Source: Candidatus Omnitrophota bacterium
GTDB taxonomy: Bacteria > Omnitrophota > Gorgyraeia > Pluralincolimonadales > Pluralincolimonadaceae
Length of the DNA stretch: 5,897 nucleotides
Reading direction: 5' to 3'
Assembly: GCA_020061685.1 (NCBI GenBank)
Contig: JAGUXU010000048.1
Span: 1 to 5,897, forward strand
Below, piece after piece: positions 1-5,897 of the stretch (positions are counted from its first letter, which is position 1; the number at the start of each line of letters is the position of its first letter). The notes beneath the pieces were generated by a model, which was given only the letters and a program-made list of their open reading frames with translations, had not been told where the DNA came from and ran no database searches. The position numbers were made by a program, and so were the translations under genes.

Positions 1-958
1 CAGTTTTAAGGACGGCGATATAGTCTCGAGGGGCGATATGCTCTTCACCATAGACCCGGCCCCGTATAAAGCCGACCTTGATAAGGCTGAGGCCGCTTTA
101 GCCCAGGACACCGCCGATCTGAAACTGGCCAAAGATACTTTGGCGAGGAACCAAAAACTCTTCGATAAAGAACTCATCTCGCAACAGGACCTGGACCAAT
201 ATCAGACCGACGTGGCTTCTCTTGAGGCGAAAACAAAACTCGACAACGCCAATATCGAACTGGCAAGGATAAACCTCGGTTATTGTTTCATACATTCCCC
301 TATCGATGGATTAACAAGCAAACGCCTCGTCGATCCCGGGAATGTGGTGACGGCGAATGACGGCCCCACGCTGGTGAACATAAAGACGATCGACCCTCTT
401 TATATGGACTTTACCGTACCCGAGATAGAGCTTGACAGGATACGCAAGGCGATGAAAGAGGGAACGTTAAAAGTCGAACTTGCCGTCACGGGAAGCGACG
501 ACTACTCTTATTCCGGAGAACTTCATTTTCTGGATAACACAGTCGATAATTCAACGGGTACTGTCTTGCTGCGCGCTATCTTCCCGAACGAGGAAAAGGC
601 GTTATGGGCGGGACAGTTCGTAAGGGTCCGTCTTATCCTGTATATACAAAAAGACGCCGTCCTGGTGCCTTACGAGGCGGTCCAGTTAGGGCGGGAAGGT
701 TCCTACTTATTCGCCGTGACACCTGATAATAAAGCTGACCTCAGGACGGTGACCACGGGAAACAGGGAAAATGACCACATTATAATTGAAAAAGGCGCTG
801 TTAAAGTCGGCGAAAAAGTCGTGACCGCGGGACACCTGGGATTAAGCCCCGGTGTGACAGTCGCGGATGTGACACGGCAAAAAACGGACGCGGAACAAAA
901 CCAAAAGGCTGAACCGGTTAAAAAAGACGCCAAACATAATAAAACTAAGAGTAAATAA
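1..958 (+). CDS. RND efflux pump periplasmic adaptor subunit (membrane fusion protein, MdtA/AcrA type), 5'-truncated by the window edge
   Basis: This protein bridges an inner-membrane RND permease and an outer-membrane channel in the periplasm. The reading frame is open from base 2, and the 12 codons before the first in-window ATG (base 38) already read as family sequence: SFKDGDIVSRGD followed by MLFTIDPAPY is the first lipoyl half-motif. ATG38 is therefore internal and the true start lies upstream. The fragment has 318 residues; by comparison with MdtA (about 415) roughly 80-100 are missing, including the signal peptide or lipid anchor. Domains by fragment residue: lipoyl half 1 (1-22), alpha-helical coiled-coil hairpin (about 23-90, with the turn near LFDKELISQQDL), lipoyl half 2 (about 93-130, HSPIDG and VDPGNVV), beta-barrel (about 130-215, with LDNTVDNSTGTV and AGQFVRVRL), membrane-proximal domain (about 216-290). 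The last 26 residues form a Lys-rich, probably disordered tail. The RND gene starts three bases after the stop, so the two form one operon. Family assignment is firm; substrate is unknown. Confidence 0.95.
   Translation, partial: SFKDGDIVSRGDMLFTIDPAPYKADLDKAEAALAQDTADLKLAKDTLARNQKLFDKELISQQDLDQYQTDVASLEAKTKLDNANIELARINLGYCFIHSPIDGLTSKRLVDPGNVVTANDGPTLVNIKTIDPLYMDFTVPEIELDRIRKAMKEGTLKVELAVTGSDDYSYSGELHFLDNTVDNSTGTVLLRAIFPNEEKALWAGQFVRVRLILYIQKDAVLVPYEAVQLGREGSYLFAVTPDNKADLRTVTTGNRENDHIIIEKGAVKVGEKVVTAGHLGLSPGVTVADVTRQKTDAEQNQKAEPVKKDAKHNKTKSK
947..951 (+). promoter_or_regulatory. Possible weak Shine-Dalgarno sequence for the RND permease gene
   Basis: AAGAG lies 10 bases before ATG962, inside the last codons of the adaptor gene. 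It is short and slightly far from the start. With only three bases between the adaptor stop (TAA 956-958) and the permease start, translation is probably coupled, which would reduce the need for a strong site. A second purine stretch at 957-961 is too close to the ATG to act as a normal site. Confidence 0.3.
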
Positions 959-961
959 GAG

Positions 962-3900
962 ATGAATTTTTCTGAACTTTTTATTAAGAAGCCCATTATG
1001 ACCACCCTTGTGATGGTGGTCGTCCTTATATTCGGTATTGCGGCATACATGACCCTTCCCATAAGCGACCTTCCGGTCGTGGATGTCCCTGTCATAGTCG
1101 TCACTGTCAGCTATCCGGGCGCCAGCCCCGATACCATGGCATCGGCCGTGGCCGCGCCCCTTGAGAACCAATTCACGCAGATACAGGGGCTCGATAGTAT
1201 GCTCTCCGATAACACAGAAGGACAGACGCAGATAACCCTTACTTTTTCGCTTAACCGCAATGTAGACCTGGCAGCTCCGGATGTCCAAGCTGCCATATCC
1301 AACGCCGCAGGCTACCTCCCTACGGACCTGCCCGCGCCGCCGTCATACCAGAAGGTCAACCCTTCAGATGACCCCATCATGTACCTGATGGTATCGAGCG
1401 ATACGCTCACGCAGGGTCAATTATATGATTTCGCGAACAAGAGGGTGGGCCAAAGAATAAGCACGGTCGAGGGCGTATCACAGGTAATGGTATGGGGCGC
1501 GAAAGGAGCCATCAGGATACAGGTCGACCCGAACAAGCTCTCCGCACTTAAGATAGGCATCAACGAGGTAGCGGATGCCGTCAATACGGGGACCGTGCTC
1601 ATTCCCGCCGGAAGTTTGAACGGCGAGAGCCGCTCGTTCTCCATCGAACCTCAGGGCCAGCTCTTAAAAGCGGCGGATTACGAACCCCTGATAGTCACAT
1701 ACCGCAACGGCGCGCCCGTGCGGTTCAGGGATATAGCTAAATGCATCGATAGCGTTGACAATGATGTCGTCAACCCGATGTTCGGCAGGCCCGGAGAAAA
1801 AATGCATACGGGGACCATAGTCATAGCGGTCTCGCGCGTCGGTGGGTCCAATACCGTCGCCCTCGCGGAAAGGATACGGGACCTCCTGGAGATGTTGAAA
1901 AAAGAGCTGCCCGGCTCGGTAAAGCTTGACGTATTCTACGATAAATCAATACCGATAGTGGAATCCGTGGAAGATGTGAAAGAAACCATACTTATCGCCC
2001 TCATCCTGGTCGTGCTTATAATATTCCTCTTTCTCGGACGCATATCGGATACCATCATACCAAGCATCACTCTTCCCTTATCGATCATAGCCACTTTCGT
2101 CGTAATGAAGGTGGCCGGCTTCAGCCTGGACACGCTTTCGCTGATGGGCCTTACCCTTTCCGTCGGGTTCGTGGTCGATGATGCCATCGTAGTCCTTGAG
2201 AATACCGTGCGCCTGGCCGATTCCGGGATGAAACCGTTCGACGCGGCGATAAAGAGCGCAAAAGAGATAACATTCACCATCATATCGATGACCGTATCCC
2301 TTGCGATAATCTTCGTGCCGCTCGTCTTCATGGGCGGAATAGTGGGAAGGATCTTCCGTGAATTCGCGGTGACCGTCGTAGTGGCTATCGCCTGTTCCGG
2401 TGTCATCTCCCTTACCCTGACGCCCATGATGTGCGCCCGTATGCTGAAGAGTTCCGAGAAAGGCCAGACACCCCTGCAGAAATTCGTCAACGGCTTTATG
2501 GGAAAGATAATAGGCGGATACGGTACTGCACTCAAATGGACGCTTAACCGTCCGCTGAGCACTCTTGTTATCTGGGTCGCCTGCCTGGCAGGGACCTTTC
2601 TCTTTTTCAGCGTCCTGCCTCAATCTTTTATACCTGAAGGCGACAGCGGCGCCATGATGGGGCAGATGATGATGCCGCTGGGGACATCCACGACACAGAT
2701 AAGGGCCTATCAGGATAAACTCAACAAGGTCCTTCAGTCAAATCCGAACCTGGAAAGGATAATAACGTTAAGCGGGCTGATGCCGGGCGCCGATCAGAGC
2801 ACCGGGATTTTCTTCGCAACACTTAAGCCCCGCGATAAAAGAGAGCCGATACAGAAGGTCGTCCAAGAGGTGCGTGCCGCAATGGCGAAGGTACCCGACG
2901 GGTTCGTTTTCGTTAAGGCTATCCCTGCTATAAAGATAGCCACCGGAGGCGAAAGTACCGCGCAGGGTAACAAGTATTCCTATGTTATAAGCGGGTCCCA
3001 GAAAGATTCCGTATATGAAGCCACCTTCGCACTCGAGAAAAAGATGCATGAATTGCCGGAATTCGTAGATATCCAGAACAGCATAAAATTAAATATGCCG
3101 CAGTTGAACATATTGATAAACCGCGACCGCGCCTCTACCTTGGGTATCACGGCGGGGGATATCGAATATGCCCTTACCCTCGCCTATTCCCAGGGAAGGG
3201 TCACCACATACAAAACCGAGTTAGACCAGTATGATGTAATCGTGGAGCTTGATAAAAAATTCCAGAAGAAACCCGAGAACCTGTCCCAGATATATCTGCG
3301 TTCCTCGGTAACCGGGAATCTTGTGCCCTTAAGTTCGGTCGTCAGGCAAGCTGAGGGTGTCGGGCCTCAGGATGTCCCTCACCTTAACCAGCTTAATTCA
3401 TCCACGCTCTCGTTTAATATCCAACCCGGTGTTCCTCTCGGAAACGCCACCAAAGACCTTGAAGAGGCGGCAAAAGAAATCCTGCCGCCGGGCATGACCG
3501 GTTCGTTCCAGGGCGAGGCCGAGCAGTTCCAGGACGCTATCTCGAGTCTCGGCATCCTGATCATCGTCGCTATCTTTCTGAAATACGTCGTGTTAGGCAT
3601 ACTCTACGAAAGCTACGTCCATCCGTTTACTATCCTTACGACGCTGCCCGTCGCTACCCTCGGCGGCCTGGCGACCCTTTTCATTTTTAGGTCAGAGTTA
3701 TCGTTATATGCATATGTGGGAATATTCATGCTGTTGGGTATCGTCGCCAAGAACGGCATCATGATGGTTGACTTTGCCATCCAGAACCTTGACAGAGGCG
3801 CCACAAGCGACCTCGACGCTATACACGAGGCCTCAATAGTAAGATTCCGTCCAATACTTATGACGGGATTGGCGGCTATTATGGGCGCTCTGCCTATCGC

Positions 3901-4102
3901 GCTCGGTTACGGCGCCGACGGCTCATCCAGACAGCCCCTCGGGCTGGTCGTCGTTGGCGGGCTGATATTCTCGCAGGTCGTGACCCTATTCGTCACGCCG
4001 GGGCTCTTCCTCTATATGCAGAAATTCCAGGAGAGATATCTTGATAAGTTCGAGCTGACACGCTCGGATGCCGCGAGGAAGAAAGAAGAGACCTCTAAAT
4101 AA
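962..4102 (+). CDS. RND multidrug efflux permease, HAE-1 family, MdtB/MdtC-like; complete
   Basis: This is an inner-membrane proton/substrate antiporter, the energised part of a tripartite efflux pump. At 1046 residues it has normal family length. The start at 962 gives the expected N-terminus (MNFSELFIKKPIMTTL: amphipathic segment, then TM1). Predicted membrane helices: TM1 about 11-30; TM2-TM6 about 339-359, 363-385, 391-413, 435-458, 465-490; TM7 about 530-552; TM8-TM12 about 862-882, 888-909, 914-938, 960-982, 993-1017. Two large periplasmic loops (about 31-338 and 553-861) form the porter and docking domains. The proton-relay residues are present: D406 and D407 in TM4 (GFVVDDAIVVLEN), K930 in TM10 (GIVAKNGIMMVDF) and R963 in TM11 (RFRPILMT), matching AcrB D407, D408, K940 and R971. 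MdtB/C-like stretches include DVQAAI, NPSDDPIM, TLKPRD, GILYESYVHPFTIL and SSRQPLG. It follows the adaptor by three bases. Oddities are a Met cluster (M565, M566, M569-M571) and K874 within TM8. Substrate cannot be told from sequence; multidrug or detergent-like compounds are the family norm. Confidence 0.97.
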   Translation: MNFSELFIKKPIMTTLVMVVVLIFGIAAYMTLPISDLPVVDVPVIVVTVSYPGASPDTMASAVAAPLENQFTQIQGLDSMLSDNTEGQTQITLTFSLNRNVDLAAPDVQAAISNAAGYLPTDLPAPPSYQKVNPSDDPIMYLMVSSDTLTQGQLYDFANKRVGQRISTVEGVSQVMVWGAKGAIRIQVDPNKLSALKIGINEVADAVNTGTVLIPAGSLNGESRSFSIEPQGQLLKAADYEPLIVTYRNGAPVRFRDIAKCIDSVDNDVVNPMFGRPGEKMHTGTIVIAVSRVGGSNTVALAERIRDLLEMLKKELPGSVKLDVFYDKSIPIVESVEDVKETILIALILVVLIIFLFLGRISDTIIPSITLPLSIIATFVVMKVAGFSLDTLSLMGLTLSVGFVVDDAIVVLENTVRLADSGMKPFDAAIKSAKEITFTIISMTVSLAIIFVPLVFMGGIVGRIFREFAVTVVVAIACSGVISLTLTPMMCARMLKSSEKGQTPLQKFVNGFMGKIIGGYGTALKWTLNRPLSTLVIWVACLAGTFLFFSVLPQSFIPEGDSGAMMGQMMMPLGTSTTQIRAYQDKLNKVLQSNPNLERIITLSGLMPGADQSTGIFFATLKPRDKREPIQKVVQEVRAAMAKVPDGFVFVKAIPAIKIATGGESTAQGNKYSYVISGSQKDSVYEATFALEKKMHELPEFVDIQNSIKLNMPQLNILINRDRASTLGITAGDIEYALTLAYSQGRVTTYKTELDQYDVIVELDKKFQKKPENLSQIYLRSSVTGNLVPLSSVVRQAEGVGPQDVPHLNQLNSSTLSFNIQPGVPLGNATKDLEEAAKEILPPGMTGSFQGEAEQFQDAISSLGILIIVAIFLKYVVLGILYESYVHPFTILTTLPVATLGGLATLFIFRSELSLYAYVGIFMLLGIVAKNGIMMVDFAIQNLDRGATSDLDAIHEASIVRFRPILMTGLAAIMGALPIALGYGADGSSRQPLGLVVVGGLIFSQVVTLFVTPGLFLYMQKFQERYLDKFELTRSDAARKKEETSK

Positions 4103-5897
4103 TCAAGGCCACAATTTATCCAGGGTATATCTACCGGGACTCCCGCCTCCTATCGGCGGGAATATAGCGCCTAATGACCTTATCGGCTGGACCGTGGTCC
4201 TCTGTTTCAGGTCCGGCCATTTGCCTTCTATCTTGACCACGATGCCGTCGGCTATCAGGTCGAGCCCTATAGTCTCCGGAAGGAGGACTTGCCGCGCCAC
4301 CTTAAAGAGGCTTGAGGTCATGAATCGGAAGCCGGCGGTAAAATCGACCGTCCCGGAAAATGAGAAATTCCCGGAGATCGTCAAATTTAACCCGGACGCC
4401 TTACAGGATATGTTCCCGAAATCAACGCCCCTGTCCCTTATCTCGTAATTTCCATCTATCCTCTCAAAGACAGGCATCTGGAAATCCGCGTTCTTTGTAA
4501 CGCTCTCTATTCCCTCTTCCGCGGACAGGAACAGGGGTAACTTCTTAAGGTCGCAACCCGTCGCTCTGATATAGCCCCCGCCGGTAGCATCGGAAGGGTC
4601 TGCCCATTTTGTGACAAAAGCGACGTTACTGCTTATAATGCCTCTTGTTCCTTCAAGTTCGGGCTTAGAATTGATGAGTTCTTTTATATCGAACTGGTTT
4701 ATATCCAACTCGGCGCCGAATCTATCCCTGTCGGCTTTTATCGTCCCGCGGAAATTACCGCCGCAAAAATCTGTCTGGGGGATGGTCCCGGTAAACAGGC
4801 CGTCTTTCGCAGCCATCTCAAATTCGAACGAAGTCGCTTTTGAGTCAAGAAAAGAAAAACCCTCGACTTTCATAACCGCTTTGCCGTTAAGTGAAGCCGG
4901 TTCATCCGCTTCGCCCCTGATATCCCCTGAGACATTGATCCTGCCCTTGAACTTTTCCGTCCCCGTAATAAGGCTGCCTATATCGGACAGCTGGACATCC
5001 CCCTGGACCGTGAGGTCGAAGGCAAGGTCTTTCAGGTCCGGCATATCCGCGTGGATCTTCAAAGATGAGTCTTTTATCTTGCCCTCCCAGTCTATCACGC
5101 ACTGGTTATCTTTCACGATTTTCGCATGAAATGCATTATCGATTTCACCCGTCTTTCCGGATAAATAAAGCTCGCGGGGTTCGATGAACAAAAACCTTCC
5201 GCTTAGGGAGATCGGTTGATGTTTTATCTCGCCGAAGAGGCTGCTAATCGTGACTTCTTTCCGGTTGATCGTCACTTCACAGCCCCCTTTATCGAGAAAA
5301 ATATTCTGCCCGGTCAATAAGGATAATTCTCTCAGGGACACTTCCGTGGTCACGGCGTTTTCTTCGGGGGCAGATTTGACATATCTTAAATCCTGACTTA
5401 TTGACGCGCCGCCTGCGAGGGTCAGGTCGCCGTAGGTCAGGGTGCCATCTTTGACCGTATACCGGCCTTTCATGGTAAACTTCTTATCTAAATACGAAAA
5501 TAAGATATGGGCACCTACTTCCTCTGCCTTAAGATGCCACGGCTTAAATATCTCGTCCAGATAATAATTCCAATATTCGCTCAAATGCCTGGTATTTAAC
5601 GCTGCTGTCCCCTCGACAGAATCCCGTCTCCACTCATAAGTGACCTTGAACATAAGATCTTCCTCTTTACTATCCCTGGCGCCACCTGTGATGACAAGGT
5701 CATATGTCTGCCCTTTCGGATTTGTAAGCGAGAGGTTTATATTTGTAAGCCGGCGTTCCAACGTATTGTCTTTATTGAAATAATCCGCATAATCTATCCG
5801 GCCGTCTTTTATCCTGAATTCTTTTATGACAAAGGAGTAATCCCCTGTCATCATCGCTTTCATGATATCCATATCCAGGAAGGGCTTAAAATTCCAG
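4103..5897 (-). CDS. AsmA-like / DUF748-type envelope protein, N-terminus cut off by the window edge
   Basis: The frame stays open to the right edge: the eight codons before the first in-window ATG (base 5872) read WNFKPFLD, which runs smoothly into the following sequence, so the true start lies beyond the window. The fragment has 597 residues and ends at TGA (complement of 4103-4105). It is built of alternating beta-strand segments with no membrane helix and few Cys, as in AsmA-superfamily proteins. The first 60 residues (FVIKEFRIKDGRIDYADYF, then a Leu/Asn strand ending in LSLTNPKG) match the AsmA/DUF748 pattern of a strand, a gain-of-Gly-Arg turn and a Tyr-x-Asp. Residues about 340-560 resemble the AsmA C-terminal region: repeated strands, an element reading DGNYEIRDRGVDFGNISC, then LNLTISGNFSFSGTVDF. 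A missing N-terminal membrane anchor is expected. Known relatives (AsmA, TamB, YhdP) act between inner and outer membrane, with roles in phospholipid transport or outer-membrane assembly; that role here is inference. The protein ends in a Gly/Pro-rich tail (about 579-590). It is convergent with the efflux operon, so it belongs to a different transcription unit. Confidence 0.8.
   Translation of the reverse strand, partial: WNFKPFLDMDIMKAMMTGDYSFVIKEFRIKDGRIDYADYFNKDNTLERRLTNINLSLTNPKGQTYDLVITGGARDSKEEDLMFKVTYEWRRDSVEGTAALNTRHLSEYWNYYLDEIFKPWHLKAEEVGAHILFSYLDKKFTMKGRYTVKDGTLTYGDLTLAGGASISQDLRYVKSAPEENAVTTEVSLRELSLLTGQNIFLDKGGCEVTINRKEVTISSLFGEIKHQPISLSGRFLFIEPRELYLSGKTGEIDNAFHAKIVKDNQCVIDWEGKIKDSSLKIHADMPDLKDLAFDLTVQGDVQLSDIGSLITGTEKFKGRINVSGDIRGEADEPASLNGKAVMKVEGFSFLDSKATSFEFEMAAKDGLFTGTIPQTDFCGGNFRGTIKADRDRFGAELDINQFDIKELINSKPELEGTRGIISSNVAFVTKWADPSDATGGGYIRATGCDLKKLPLFLSAEEGIESVTKNADFQMPVFERIDGNYEIRDRGVDFGNISCKASGLNLTISGNFSFSGTVDFTAGFRFMTSSLFKVARQVLLPETIGLDLIADGIVVKIEGKWPDLKQRTTVQPIRSLGAIFPPIGGGSPGRYTLDKLWP
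4141..4161. other. Inverted repeat (7-bp perfect stem, 7-base loop) just past the efflux operon
   Basis: TCCCGCC at 4141-4147 pairs with GGCGGGA at 4155-4161 around a TCCTATC loop. It starts 38 bases after the permease stop codon and lies inside the 3' end of the AsmA-like gene. Neither strand has a T-run after the stem, so it is not a canonical intrinsic terminator. On the minus strand it encodes FPPIGGG, and the Pro-Pro (CCGCC) and Gly-Gly (GGCGG) codons explain the complementarity, so it may be a coding by-product. It could still stall polymerase or protect the 3' end of the efflux mRNA. Confidence 0.35.

Noticed and set aside
703..1288. Minus-strand open frames (133 and 148 codons) across the adaptor-permease junction
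   Set aside because: They cross the boundary of two well-supported plus-strand genes and have low-complexity Thr- or His/Gly-rich translations without a recognisable fold.
1936..2623. Two overlapping minus-strand open frames (208 and 181 codons)
   Set aside because: Both lie antisense to TM2-TM7 of the permease, whose conserved motifs, including the TM4 Asp pair, prove the plus strand is coding.
4141..4161. Rho-independent terminator for the efflux operon
   Set aside because: The stem is only 7 bp and no T-run follows it on either strand; it is listed only as an inverted repeat.
4068..4448. Plus-strand open frame of 126 codons overlapping the end of the permease gene
   Set aside because: It starts inside the permease gene and runs antisense to the AsmA-like gene, has no recognisable domain, and its composition (Pro/Arg/Ser-rich) fits an out-of-frame reading.
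4611..5129. Plus-strand open frame of 172 codons
   Set aside because: It lies entirely antisense to the AsmA-like gene, which has a coherent beta-rich protein. The plus-strand translation shows no domain or signal and is Ser/Pro-rich, as expected of a shadow frame.
1..5897. tRNA or rRNA genes, CRISPR arrays, insertion sequences, or attachment sites
   Set aside because: Nearly every base is assigned to three coherent protein-coding genes, and I saw no regularly spaced repeats, transposase motifs or terminal inverted repeats.

Overview
The window is almost wholly coding and holds parts of two convergent transcription units. On the plus strand lie the 3' part of a periplasmic adaptor (membrane fusion protein) gene and, three bases later, a complete 1046-residue inner-membrane RND transporter of the MdtB/MdtC type. 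On the minus strand lies the 3' part of a large AsmA-like protein gene. Both window edges cut through genes: the adaptor lacks its N-terminus on the left and the AsmA-like protein lacks its N-terminus on the right.

The organism must be a diderm (Gram-negative-type) bacterium, because a tripartite RND pump and an AsmA-like protein only make sense with an outer membrane. GC content looks moderate (about half), Ile is often encoded by ATA and Arg by AGG in all three genes, and codon style is the same throughout, so there is no sign of recent transfer. The style and sequence divergence would suit an uncultured diderm lineage such as Omnitrophota or a relative, but this is an impression and not a demonstrated assignment.

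Layout: 1-958 adaptor (partial), 959-961 gap, 962-4102 RND permease, 4103-5897 AsmA-like protein on the minus strand (partial). The permease stop codon and the stop codon of the opposing gene touch with no base between them, and no canonical intrinsic terminator is visible at the junction.

The adaptor and permease should form two of the three parts of a proton-driven efflux pump: the permease picks up substrate from the periplasm or outer leaflet of the inner membrane, and the adaptor links it to an outer-membrane TolC-like channel. No channel gene and no second permease is present in the window. The AsmA-like protein probably works in the envelope, perhaps in phospholipid movement or outer-membrane homeostasis, but it is transcribed separately. 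I see no clearly novel system; the points worth checking are residue-level peculiarities in the permease (a methionine cluster in the porter domain and a lysine inside predicted TM8), the single-permease architecture, and the zero-gap convergent junction.
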